This document shows, piece after piece, positions 1-7,104 of a stretch of DNA of 16,766 bases. The notes below the pieces were generated by a model. It saw only the letters and a program-made list of their open reading frames with translations. It was not told the origin of the DNA and did no database searches. Origin of the DNA: Heyndrickxia sporothermodurans (lineage in GTDB: Bacteria > Bacillota > Bacilli > Bacillales > Bacillaceae_C); assembly GCF_016785185.1 (NCBI RefSeq), contig NZ_JAEKDY010000075.1; one strand, written 5' to 3'. Made by a program: the position numbers and the translations under genes. The stretch's first letter is position 1; the number at the start of each line of letters is the position of its first letter.

Positions 1-162
1 ACAGCAAAGGAAAATGGCCTAAACCCATATTATTACCTTCGCTATTTATTTGAGAAGTTACCTAACATTGATCTGACAGATAAAAATGCCCTGGATAAAG
101 TACTGCCTTGGTCAACAACACTTCCAATCGTTTGCATAGATTTTAAAAACTTACCTAAATAA
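1..162 (+). CDS. IS66 family transposase, C-terminal fragment
   Basis: The frame is open from base 1 to TAA at 160-162, giving 53 residues. It contains the segment NGLNPYYYLRYLFEKLPN, then LDKVLPW, which is the characteristic IS66 C-terminal element lying downstream of the DDE domain. The DDE catalytic residues are outside the window. The gene is cut by the window edge, not by an observed mutation. Its stop lies 48 bp from the inferred IS end, a normal arrangement for the last gene (tnpC) of an IS66 element. Whether the transposase is intact cannot be told from here. Confidence 0.85.
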   Translation, partial: TAKENGLNPYYYLRYLFEKLPNIDLTDKNALDKVLPWSTTLPIVCIDFKNLPK

Positions 163-168
163 TAACTC

Positions 169-203
169 GATCCCCATCTGGTTGACAGGTGGGGATTATT
201 TTA
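169..203 (+). terminator. Hairpin after the IS66 transposase gene
   Basis: The arms GATCCCCATCT (169-179) and AGGTGGGGATT (187-197) pair with one G-T wobble around a 7-nt loop, followed by an AT-rich tail (TATTTTA). It sits between the transposase stop and the IS terminus, so it probably ends transposase transcription or insulates the element. The T tract is short, so terminator strength is uncertain. Confidence 0.5.
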
Positions 204-210
204 CGCTTAC

Positions 211-1776
211 TTTAAGCCCGAGGCCGTAAGGGATTATTTGATAGCAGAAAGGGCCGTTTTGGATGCGAATGGCGTGTCTCTCCATGTTACAGCAACCCCA
301 CAGAACCTACGCTCAGATGACTATGATTTAATCATCAACATTCAACAGAAGGATCATCAAAATCCATTTAAAGAAGCAAAATATGCAATTTTAGGTGGAA
401 CAGCAAAACAAATAGAAGAGAAAATGCTAAATAGAATACAACTAGCTGTTGAAAGTGATAAGGAAAAGAAGCTATTGGTATTCATTGAATCAACTGACGA
501 AATTGTACGGATTACTGCGGAACTAAAAAAGAGAGGAATTCCGTCTATGGGAATATTTGCCAATAAGGAGAAAGAACGTTCTGATGAAGAGTTGATGCTC
601 ATTGATTATGGATTGATTCCAGATAACATTCAAGTTATCTTAGCAACGACTGTACTTGGATCAGGCATATCTATCGTAAATAACAATGAGAATGATGAAA
701 CATGGGTACTTTGTTCGGCTGAGTCCCTTAACCATAATGCGGTAAGAATCATTCAAATGTCTCATCGTTTTCGAAACCAATACAGTAACTTGAAGGTACT
801 TTTTCAAGCACCAAAATCAGAAAAAGACAGCAAAGTTTTTCTTTACCACACTTATCTTGAAGAAGAAATTACGAAAGCTGAGAATACAATCACAGTCATT
901 AAAGGAATGCGAAGAAACCCTTCAGGTTTAAGGATTAGATTGGATGGAATGGAAAGAGAAGCAGGATTGTTCACAGATAAGCAAGGGAAGATCCATGTAT
1001 GTGCCCCGATTATTCAAAGTGAATTAATCCTCTATCAAACATACTTCAATTATTCTCATCCAGAGGCATTGATTCGGGAACTTGAGAAGAGTTTTGGATG
1101 CACATTTTCACAAGTATGTGATGAGTTAGAAATTGTTGATTCAAAGTTAGAATCCTCAAAGACAAACTCTATTGGTACTCGAAAGGAGAACTTACAAAGA
1201 ATTGTTAATGGTCAGAGTTGGTACGATAGTTTACGCAAAGAGTACCTTCTAAATGGCCATGACAGAGGGAAATATGTCCTGAAGGATTTTAGCAGTGATG
1301 CAAGTAAAGATTTGATTTACTTTTTCCAAAACTCTTATGACTTTTCTTTTGTCAGCAGTGTCATGAAGGCTCATATGAAAGCAAACAAAGACAATACCTA
1401 CTCTTATCAAAAGGAGAAAGAGGATTATGAAAGAGTCGAGAGAATAAAAATATCACAAGATAATTCAATTGAGGTGGTGTTATACCAGACTGTTTGTTCA
1501 CAATTGGAAAGGTATAGGGAGGATGGAAGGAAACTACAATTTTCCTCTAAAACGGCAGTAGATGGAGTAGATGGCTACCTGAAACGAATTAGCGATCAAA
1601 TAATAAAAGCATTCGGTAAGAAGCCAGAGGAAACCAAATTTGATGTTAAATCATTCAGACGGCTCTTGAATCTTTACTTTGAAAAGAAAAAAGGTGGGCA
1701 AAGGATATACACTATCGTAGGGTTTAAAGATCAAGAATACCTAAAGGGAAAATACGGGATAGACAAGGTTCTTTAA
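211..1776 (+). pseudogene. Superfamily 2-type helicase, 5' part removed by the IS66 insertion
   Basis: The frame is open right up to the IS end at 211, with FKPEAVRDY preceding the first possible start (TTG 238), so the coding frame continued upstream before the insertion. What remains is 512 residues from that TTG. TATP (residues 18-21) looks like helicase motif III and precedes a RecA-like C-terminal domain: motif IV-like LLVFIEST near 79-86, motif V-like VILATTVLGSGISI near 133-146 and motif VI-like IIQMSHRFRN near 171-180. The Walker A and DEAD/DEAH motifs must lie beyond the IS and are absent here. The last 300 residues match no family I recognise. No Shine-Dalgarno site precedes TTG 238, so expression of the remnant is doubtful. 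It could have been a plasmid replication or defence helicase; the sequence does not decide. Confidence 0.7.
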
Positions 1777-1789
1777 CCCCTGACTTAGA

Positions 1790-1818
1790 GGAGGCTGTAA
1801 AACGCAGCTTCCTTTTTT
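1790..1818 (+). terminator. Rho-independent terminator after the helicase remnant
   Basis: GGAGGCTG (1790-1797) pairs with CAGCTTCC (1805-1812), one G-T wobble, 7-nt loop, followed by six T (1813-1818). It lies 14 bp after the helicase stop codon. Confidence 0.85.
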
Positions 1819-1880
1819 ATGTATCTGTATTTTAATGCAACTCTATAAACATCGGCTCTGTATGGATTGCGTTCTAGTTG

Positions 1881-1927
1881 GGGCGAAAATTCTTCGCAGA
1901 GGACTATAATAAATATATTTTTCGCCC
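1881..1927. repeat. Inverted repeat with 29-nt spacer in the 1777-2068 intergenic region
   Basis: GGGCGAAAA (1881-1889) is perfectly complementary to TTTTCGCCC (1919-1927). The spacer is AT-rich and contains TATAAT at 1905-1910. No T tract follows the right arm, so it is not an ordinary terminator. It could be a protein-binding site or part of an untranslated RNA. Apart from this, the terminator at 1790-1818 and a weak possible promoter (TTGCTA 1990-1995, GATAAT 2011-2016, spacing 15), I see nothing in this intergenic stretch. Confidence 0.45.
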
Positions 1928-2068
1928 TTCTAAGATAGGTTTATGGGGTTTCAAACAATACAAATGAAAAGGTTTGGAGTAAAATGGGATTGCTAATCAT
2001 AATTAGTGAGGATAATTATAAGTGTGTATTACGTCACATTTGTTAATTTTGAATGAGGGGCGATAAAT

Positions 2069-2263
2069 TTGATTTGCAATTGCGGAGGGGTATTGCTTGT
2101 TATTAGTGTAGAAGAACCACCGGAGCATTTATCTGAAAAGGAAAAACTTATATATAATCGTGTTTGTGATGTGGAATGTCAAAAGTGCGGAAAAATTTAT
2201 TATTCGCAACCGTATGATGATGGTAATGCCATAAATCTAGTTAGAAATACTAAGAAAATTTAA
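2069..2263 (+). CDS. Small Cys-rich, probably zinc-binding protein of unknown function
   Basis: 64 residues from a TTG start chosen because GAGGGG at 2055-2060 lies 8 nt upstream; there is no ATG in frame near the start. The protein contains a CNC motif at residues 3-5 and a second cluster CDVECQKCGKIYY at 33-45, so two Cys pairs about 30 residues apart could form a zinc ribbon or knuckle, as in small metal-binding proteins of firmicutes. I recognise no specific family. It has its own strong terminator and stands alone just upstream of the restriction-modification cassette. Good start signal and terminator make it likely real despite the short length. Confidence 0.6.
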   Translation: MICNCGGVLLVISVEEPPEHLSEKEKLIYNRVCDVECQKCGKIYYSQPYDDGNAINLVRNTKKI

Positions 2264-2285
2264 TAAAAATGATTAGAAGCAAAAT

Positions 2286-2309
2286 ATCACCTTTATAGGT
2301 GATTTTTTT
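2286..2309 (+). terminator. Rho-independent terminator after the small Cys-rich gene
   Basis: ATCACC (2286-2291) and GGTGAT (2298-2303) pair perfectly around TTTATA and are followed by seven T (2303-2309). The A-rich stretch before the left arm can extend pairing with the T tract. Confidence 0.85.
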
Positions 2310-2351
2310 GTTTTGGTAAGGACTAAACTACTATTAAGGGATAATAAACAG

Positions 2352-2371
2352 AAAGAGGGTGCATTCAAATC
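2352..2371 (+). promoter_or_regulatory. Ribosome-binding site pointing at a non-canonical ATC start
   Basis: AAAGAGGGTG (2352-2361) is the only good Shine-Dalgarno match upstream of the regulator gene. The codon at optimal spacing, in frame, is ATC at 2369-2371. The in-frame TTG at 2396 and ATG at 2420 have no Shine-Dalgarno sequence. Starting at ATC gives a product beginning MDKSILIKLL, a plausible N-terminus. Confidence 0.5.
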
Positions 2372-2824
2372 GACAAGAGTATACTCATAAAACTATTGAG
2401 AAAAAGTCTACTTTATAGGCTGATGGATAATATTGATGATTTAATCTCTGAAGCTAAGTTGACTCATAGAGAAGTAAGTAACCGTGCGGGGAATAGTAAC
2501 AATTGGTTTAATGATGCTTACAACAATAATGAAGATATTCATATTTCTTCATTTGTGAAGGTACTTTCAGTTATTGACAACAAACAAGATTTAAAAGAAC
2601 ATAAGCTACTGAATGTTTTTGACAAGAAAATACTAAGTATTTCAACTTTGATTTCTCGTCTATCTGATGAGGATGAACAATATATAAACGATTTCATTAT
2701 CTCTGACAAACAGCTTTTTCTTGATGTCTTGGGCGATTGGGCATCCATGGAATATAAAAATAAATTAAATGAAAAAGAAAAGGAGATTATGGAAAAGGTT
2801 AAAATCCTAATCTCTAAAATTTAA
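2369..2824 (+). CDS. HTH (XRE-like) regulator of the restriction-modification cassette
   Basis: 151 residues if translation begins at ATC 2369 (142 from TTG 2396). Residues 21-69 have the pattern of a small helix-turn-helix domain: DDLISEAKLTHREVSNRAG, then a second half ending SSFVKVLSVI as in XRE/Cro folds, although the recognition helix is not a textbook match. The C-terminal half is helical and charged and may serve dimerisation. The gene lies 13 bp upstream of the endonuclease gene, whose Shine-Dalgarno site overlaps the regulator stop codon, so the two are translationally coupled. The gene order and size recall controller (C) proteins, which delay endonuclease expression until the host is methylated; that role is inferred from context. 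A C-box-like operator is not evident upstream. Start choice is the main uncertainty. Confidence 0.6.
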   Translation: MDKSILIKLLRKSLLYRLMDNIDDLISEAKLTHREVSNRAGNSNNWFNDAYNNNEDIHISSFVKVLSVIDNKQDLKEHKLLNVFDKKILSISTLISRLSDEDEQYINDFIISDKQLFLDVLGDWASMEYKNKLNEKEKEIMEKVKILISKI

Positions 2825-2837
2825 GGAGGGATATATC

Positions 2838-4433
2838 ATGAGAAAAGTATGGTTTATTACTCGACCAGAGAGAGACCCAAAGTTTCATGTAGATGCACTT
2901 CGAGCACTAAAAATCGCTACCGATGATTTTTCTATTGTTTGGTATGGAAACAGAGATGCTCATAAACAATATGAAGCTGTCCTAGTGTCAGAAGGCTTGA
3001 AGAGAGACAATATTAGTAATGATGGGTCTGGTGGAAGGACCTGGGGAGCTATGTTACGTACCTTCGGGTATGTATACTTGAATCAAGATGGTTATTTAGT
3101 CCTTACAAAAGTTGGTCAGAAAATATTAAATTCCGAAAAAGTCAGGGAAAATATATCAAAGCAGATTTTAACCTTACAAATTCCTAATGCTTACTTTTTA
3201 GACAGCGGGTTTCGTCCTAAGTATGAAGATGGTTTTCAAATAAGACCAGCAATGTTCCTTGTACGTTTAGTAAATCAGTCATTACTAAATTATTATATTA
3301 CAAAAGAGGAAATCACATTTTTTGCACTTACGGCTAAACGGGACAATGAATTAATTAATGTTACTAAAAAAATCATTGATTTTAGAAATGCTTCTGATAA
3401 TGAAAAACATGATATGAAACAGGCTGTAGCTACCCAATTTGATCATAGAGAAAGATCGGACAGTGATGCTCGTGATTTTGCATCGGCACACGGAGATGTA
3501 GCCCATACGTTTATGATGCTTTGTGATTATACAGGGCTTGTTGATTACGTCAGGGGAGACGCATTGAGAGTACCAACAGATAAGCATGAAGCAACTTCTA
3601 AAATGCTGGATTACCTTGACAATAGGTATCCATTTAATAAAAGGTATTTAATTTCTCTTGAAAGGTTCGCTGAAAACGCAGGTTTAGATGTAGATAGTTA
3701 CAAAGCGAGTGCATTTGGAGCGTTACCTCCTGCTACAAATAAAGGAAAGAGTATACGAAAGGTTCAACGCCTTTTATCTCCTTATCCATTGATTCAGGGA
3801 TTAAATGTTGAGGAGATTACGGAGATATTAGAACAGGAACTATCCGCTAATGAGGCTAGAAAATTTGCCTATGAGTTACACAAACACACTTATGAGGCTC
3901 TAAATGAGGATTTTGTTGAGTCCTATCTTTACGAAGAAAACGATCGTGTTTTTGAGGATAAAACAGGTGAGATTTTAAGATCCATTGGTTTTGAAGTAGA
4001 TATGCGTCCTAAGCCATTGGGTGATGACATACGGACGGAAATTGAGATTTTAGTTCATGTAGACGAAGAATCCATTTGTATTTTAGATGCAAAAAATTAT
4101 AGAGAAAAATTCACTTTATCGGCAAATCTAGCGTCTCACATGGCATCGGAATATATCCCTAATTATCACGGCTACGAAGGTAAATCAGTCGCTTATTTTG
4201 GCTACGTAACTGCGAATAAGTTTGGTGGAGAAAGGCATCTCGAAAAAATAAGTGAGAAGGCAAAAATGATTAATTCCGAAATCAATGTATCTGGTGGGAT
4301 TCTATCAGCAAAAGCATTGTTAGGATTTTTAGATTATTGCTTGGAGCATGAATTAAACAAGGAAGAAAGAAAAGAAAAGTTTATATCTTTGTTTACAAAT
4401 ACAGGGTATGATACAGTTGCAGAAATGCTTTAA
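2838..4433 (+). CDS. AlwI-family type II restriction endonuclease
   Basis: 531 residues from ATG, with AAGGAGGG at 2823-2830 overlapping the upstream stop codon. The N-terminus MRKVWFITRPERDP, the FGYVYLNQDGYLVLT segment (76-90) and the FQIRPAMFLVRLV segment (133-145) are features I associate with the AlwI/N.BstNBI/PleI group of site-specific endonucleases, which cut outside short asymmetric sites. The predicted PD-(D/E)xK core lies in the C-terminal third: a helix with Glu373/Glu378, acidic TEIEIL (400-405) and CILDAKN (414-420), where Asp417-x-Lys419 supplies the catalytic pair. Full length compared with the family, no frameshift. Expression appears coupled to the preceding regulator. The target sequence cannot be read from the protein. 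Confidence is high for a nuclease of this family, moderate for activity. Confidence 0.85.
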   Translation: MRKVWFITRPERDPKFHVDALRALKIATDDFSIVWYGNRDAHKQYEAVLVSEGLKRDNISNDGSGGRTWGAMLRTFGYVYLNQDGYLVLTKVGQKILNSEKVRENISKQILTLQIPNAYFLDSGFRPKYEDGFQIRPAMFLVRLVNQSLLNYYITKEEITFFALTAKRDNELINVTKKIIDFRNASDNEKHDMKQAVATQFDHRERSDSDARDFASAHGDVAHTFMMLCDYTGLVDYVRGDALRVPTDKHEATSKMLDYLDNRYPFNKRYLISLERFAENAGLDVDSYKASAFGALPPATNKGKSIRKVQRLLSPYPLIQGLNVEEITEILEQELSANEARKFAYELHKHTYEALNEDFVESYLYEENDRVFEDKTGEILRSIGFEVDMRPKPLGDDIRTEIEILVHVDEESICILDAKNYREKFTLSANLASHMASEYIPNYHGYEGKSVAYFGYVTANKFGGERHLEKISEKAKMINSEINVSGGILSAKALLGFLDYCLEHELNKEERKEKFISLFTNTGYDTVAEML

Positions 4434-4442
4434 TAAGTAAAA

Positions 4443-4480
4443 GGTTAGAAACCCGATAGAGGGTTTTCTAATCTTTTTTT
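4443..4480 (+). terminator. Terminator of the regulator-endonuclease operon
   Basis: GGTTAGAAACCC (4443-4454) pairs with GGGTTTTCTAATC (4461-4473) with one bulged base around GATAGA, followed by seven T (4474-4480). It separates the endonuclease transcription unit from the methyltransferase gene. Confidence 0.85.
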
Positions 4481-4542
4481 ATTTTTCGGAAAGAGTGTTC
4501 TCTAGTAAAAACTTTAAAGCTGCAAATTTAGTAGAAAAGGTG

Positions 4543-4548
4543 TATAAT
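4543..4548 (+). promoter_or_regulatory. Probable -10 element of the methyltransferase promoter
   Basis: A perfect TATAAT, preceded directly by TG, lies 57 bp upstream of the methyltransferase ATG and after the operon terminator. The -35 region at 16-17 bp spacing (CTGCAA / TGCAAA) is a poor match. This supports independent transcription of the methyltransferase. Confidence 0.6.
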
Positions 4549-4587
4549 AATAGCATAGATATATGCAAGAACAAATATTCGTTTTTT

Positions 4588-4607
4588 AGGAGATGTAACA
4601 TCTTATG
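4588..4607 (+). promoter_or_regulatory. Ribosome-binding site with a small hairpin before the methyltransferase start
   Basis: AGGAG (4588-4592) is 12 nt from the ATG at 4605, longer than usual. The intervening GATG (4592-4595) and CATC (4599-4602) are complementary around TAA, so a small stem could shorten the effective spacing. Confidence 0.45.
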
Positions 4608-5753
4608 AAATTTTTAAAGGGAGAATTATTTAATGGACCAGGTGGGCTTTCTCTAGGTGCTAAAAATGCAGGTTTTGTACATCCTGAAACTGGGGAAGAG
4701 TGGAAAATAGAGCACTTATGGTCAAATGATTATGATAGCAACGCTTGTAAAACATTTGGATTAAATATATGTGGTGACGAAAATGACGAATCGGTTCACG
4801 TTGGGCCAGTTGAAAATTTACCAATAGGAGATAAATCTATATTAGGGGATATAGATTGTTTCGCATTCGGTTTTCCTTGCAATGATTATTCAAATGTAGG
4901 TGAAAAGAAAGGATTAGAGGGAACTTTTGGTCCCTTGTATTCTTACGGTGTCAAGGTTTTAAAATTATATCAACCTAAATTCTTTGTTGCTGAAAACGTG
5001 GGTGGACTTCAAAGTGCGAATGAAGGAAATGCGTTTATAAAAATCTTAACTGAACTAGAAGAGGCAGGATATAATCTAACTCCTCATTTGTATAAATTTG
5101 AAGAATATGGTATTCCACAGGCTAGACATAGGATTATTATTGTAGGAATTCGAAATGATCTATATGAAAAAGGTATAAAATTTAAAGTTCCAGCACCAAC
5201 AACATTAGCTTCAACAGATTATAAAACTTCTCGTGACGCTATTTTGGAGCCACCAATTCCAGAGGATGCACCAAACCATGAAATGCCCAAACATACTAAA
5301 AAAGTTCAAGAAATGCTAAGTTATATACCAGCAGGGGAAAACGCTTGGTATTTAGGGATTCCTGAAGAACTTCGTTTGAATGTAAAAGGTGCAAGGTTAA
5401 GTTCGATTTATAAAAGGCTAGATCCTAATAGACCAGCTTATACTGTTACAGGTAGTGGTGGCGGTGGAACCCACATGTACCATTGGAGTGAGAACAGGGC
5501 ATTAACCAATCGTGAAAGAGCAAGACTCCAAACCTTTCCTGATGATTTTGTGTTTTTGGGTAGTAAAGAAGCGGTAAGAAAACAAATTGGTATGGCTGTA
5601 CCACCCGAAGGTGCAAAAATTGTATTTAACGCAATACTTAAAACTTTTGCAGGAATAGAATATGATTCGATTCCCCCAATAGCGAAATTACAATTAGAAA
5701 ACTTGAAGGGTACTAAGAAAGAGTCAATTAAAGAGTTAGTTACCGCTTTATAA
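4605..5753 (+). CDS. DNA (cytosine-5-)-methyltransferase
   Basis: 382 residues. The C5-methyltransferase motifs appear in order: motif I ELFNGPGGLSLG (7-18) for S-adenosylmethionine, motif IV GFPCNDYS (89-96) with catalytic Cys92, motif VI AENVGGL (129-135), motif VIII QARHR (172-176), motif IX RLDPNRPAYTV (271-281) and motif X QIGMAVPP (327-334). The stretch between VIII and IX (about 177-270) is the target-recognition domain and is compact, suggesting a single specificity. It should transfer methyl groups to C5 of cytosine in the site cut by the neighbouring AlwI-like endonuclease. Own promoter and terminator flank it, allowing expression before the endonuclease. Only one methyltransferase is present. 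All motifs are intact, so activity is likely; the recognised sequence is unknown. Confidence 0.93.
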   Translation: MKFLKGELFNGPGGLSLGAKNAGFVHPETGEEWKIEHLWSNDYDSNACKTFGLNICGDENDESVHVGPVENLPIGDKSILGDIDCFAFGFPCNDYSNVGEKKGLEGTFGPLYSYGVKVLKLYQPKFFVAENVGGLQSANEGNAFIKILTELEEAGYNLTPHLYKFEEYGIPQARHRIIIVGIRNDLYEKGIKFKVPAPTTLASTDYKTSRDAILEPPIPEDAPNHEMPKHTKKVQEMLSYIPAGENAWYLGIPEELRLNVKGARLSSIYKRLDPNRPAYTVTGSGGGGTHMYHWSENRALTNRERARLQTFPDDFVFLGSKEAVRKQIGMAVPPEGAKIVFNAILKTFAGIEYDSIPPIAKLQLENLKGTKKESIKELVTAL

Positions 5754-5817
5754 TCTTCAAAAAAATAGAGGACTGTTTTGATTCATCTTTAGTAAAGTGT
5801 ATATGGATTTATAATAG

Positions 5818-5852
5818 AAAGGATGGTTCCCTTAAACAGGTACCATCCTTTT
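5818..5852. terminator. Bidirectional terminator between methyltransferase and parR
   Basis: AAAGGATGGTTCC (5818-5830) and GGTACCATCCTTT (5839-5851) pair at 12 of 13 positions around an 8-nt loop. A and T tracts on the two sides allow termination in both directions. It serves the convergent methyltransferase (plus) and parMR (minus) units. Confidence 0.85.
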
Positions 5853-5858
5853 CTTGTT

Positions 5859-6140
5859 TTAAAAGAGATTCATGATTAGCTCTTTGTCCACTTCATCCAC
5901 AATCTCTTTCATTTTACCTTCTGTAGCATCTTTTATAGCAAATCCACTTTCATGTAGTCTCTTTTCGACATACTCATAAATCTGTTCAAGATTGGATATT
6001 TCTTGGTTTCTACTCATATCCTCCCGAATTAAGTCCCGGATATAAGCACTGAAACTTTGAGTTTTTTTCTTTTCGTCGATAAAGCGAATCAAATCTTGGT
6101 CACTTGGTAGGAGGCTAATCGTAAATTTTGCATTAGGCAT
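5859..6140 (-). CDS. parR: ParR-type plasmid partition DNA-binding adaptor
   Basis: 93 residues from ATG at 6140, chosen because GGAGGTT lies just upstream and because this start overlaps the parM stop codon (ATGCCTAA). The N-terminal half, MPNAKFTISLLPSDQD followed by FSAYIRDLIREDM, has the strand-helix-helix layout of ribbon-helix-helix proteins. The C-terminal half is helical, acidic and ends ELIMNLF, a hydrophobic tail like those by which ParR proteins contact the filament end. In this family the protein binds repeats in the plasmid centromere and couples them to ParM filaments. Position directly after a ParM-like ATPase strongly supports the call; sequence similarity alone would not. A longer frame to 6257 lacks a start signal and lies inside parM. 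Confidence 0.8.
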   Translation of the reverse strand: MPNAKFTISLLPSDQDLIRFIDEKKKTQSFSAYIRDLIREDMSRNQEISNLEQIYEYVEKRLHESGFAIKDATEGKMKEIVDEVDKELIMNLF

Positions 6141-7104
6141 ATTTAACCTCCAAAATTTTGAGGAAAGAAAGACAGTTGGAGTATTGAGGGTTTTCCATGA
6201 TAACTGCATGAGGGAATTCCTGTTTGATGTATCTTCTAAGGATAATGGATCCACCACCGACGAAATGAATGTCCGTCATGTTAAATGTGTACCCACGACT
6301 CTTTGCAAACCGTACAATCTGTTGAATGTGTTCGAATTTCATTTCTTCAATGATCACCTTGCTGTCTTCATGTATTTCCCCTTTACTAGCAAAATATCCA
6401 CTTTGGAGAACTTGCTCAAGATCATCTGAAGAAACGGTGACTCCATATCTTTCATTGATTAATTTCCCTAATTTCCCTTTTAGAACGTTAATTCCCAAAT
6501 CTGATACAATCATGCTGTGGATTTGGGGCTGTATTCCTTTGAATGTGCAGAACGTGGCGTTTAGCCCACCTAAATCTACTATTATGGTATTCCTACTTTT
6601 GTAAGAGTCTGGCTTAGCATAAATTTCCCCCATTCCCTCAAAAGCAATTGTGACATTGGATAATTCAAATGAAAATGCCTTATTGTTGACCATTAAATGG
6701 ACAGTGTGGCCTTGATTTTCTACCATTTGTTTGAACTTTTCCTTTTGGATTGCATCCTTATAGGTCGTAATTGGAGCGTTGACTGCTAAGTGTATGTCAA
6801 CATTTGAAGGGGTATTTGCCTTTTGAAGTAAACGAGCGATGGCTGTGTAGATTGATAAATGATGAATTCGAGAAGCCTTGTTTAGTGAGAAGTCTGAGTA
6901 ATCCTCACTAACCATATCTCCTAAAAGATACTCATTTCCATAAAACTCCACTAGGTATGAGTTTGGTTGAATATCTACCCCCAACCTCTTCACTTGTTGC
7001 ATTTTTGTGCGGAAGGTTGTCATATAGGTATTTCCTTTGTATCGTGCAATCCCCTTCGTTTGGTATTTACCGCAATCAACGGCAATTAGAATCTTTTCTT
7101 TCAT
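6133..7104 (-). CDS. parM: ParM-like actin-fold plasmid segregation ATPase
   Basis: 323 residues from ATG at 7104, with AAGGATG (7114-7120) nine nt upstream; an in-frame ATG at 7116 lies within that ribosome-binding site and is unlikely. The actin-fold nucleotide motifs are visible: phosphate-1 IAVDCGKYQTKGIA (7-20, Asp10), phosphate-2 IIVDLGGLNATF (174-185, Asp177) and the adenosine motif HFVGGGSIIL (280-289). The length fits ParM/AlfA-type plasmid actins rather than chromosomal MreB. Such proteins polymerise with ATP and push or pull sister plasmids apart through ParR bound at the centromere. It forms a two-gene operon with parR (8-bp overlap). Its presence is the best evidence that this DNA is a plasmid or derived from one. 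Confidence 0.9.
   Translation of the reverse strand: MKEKILIAVDCGKYQTKGIARYKGNTYMTTFRTKMQQVKRLGVDIQPNSYLVEFYGNEYLLGDMVSEDYSDFSLNKASRIHHLSIYTAIARLLQKANTPSNVDIHLAVNAPITTYKDAIQKEKFKQMVENQGHTVHLMVNNKAFSFELSNVTIAFEGMGEIYAKPDSYKSRNTIIVDLGGLNATFCTFKGIQPQIHSMIVSDLGINVLKGKLGKLINERYGVTVSSDDLEQVLQSGYFASKGEIHEDSKVIIEEMKFEHIQQIVRFAKSRGYTFNMTDIHFVGGGSIILRRYIKQEFPHAVIMENPQYSNCLSFLKILEVKYA

Larger units (their letters stand above)
1..210 (+). mobile_element. Right end of an IS66-family insertion sequence (left part outside window)
   Basis: The segment holds the C-terminal end of an IS66-type transposase followed by about 48 bp of non-coding DNA that ends in TTACGCTTAC at 201-210. Read inward on the other strand this is GTAAGCGTAA, matching the GTAAGCG start typical of IS66-family terminal inverted repeats. 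Immediately after base 210 an open helicase reading frame begins in phase, so 210/211 is the likely element boundary. IS66 elements usually make 8-bp target duplications; TTTAAGCC at 211-218 would be one copy, but the other copy lies outside the window and cannot be checked. Confidence 0.8.

Noticed and set aside
4593..4598. Start-stop ATG-TAA minimal frame before the methyltransferase
   Set aside because: It directly abuts the AGGAG with no spacing, so initiation there is unlikely.
6141..6257. N-terminal extension of parR to an upstream ATG
   Set aside because: It would overlap parM by over 100 bp and has no Shine-Dalgarno site, whereas ATG 6140 has GGAGGTT and the normal fold start.
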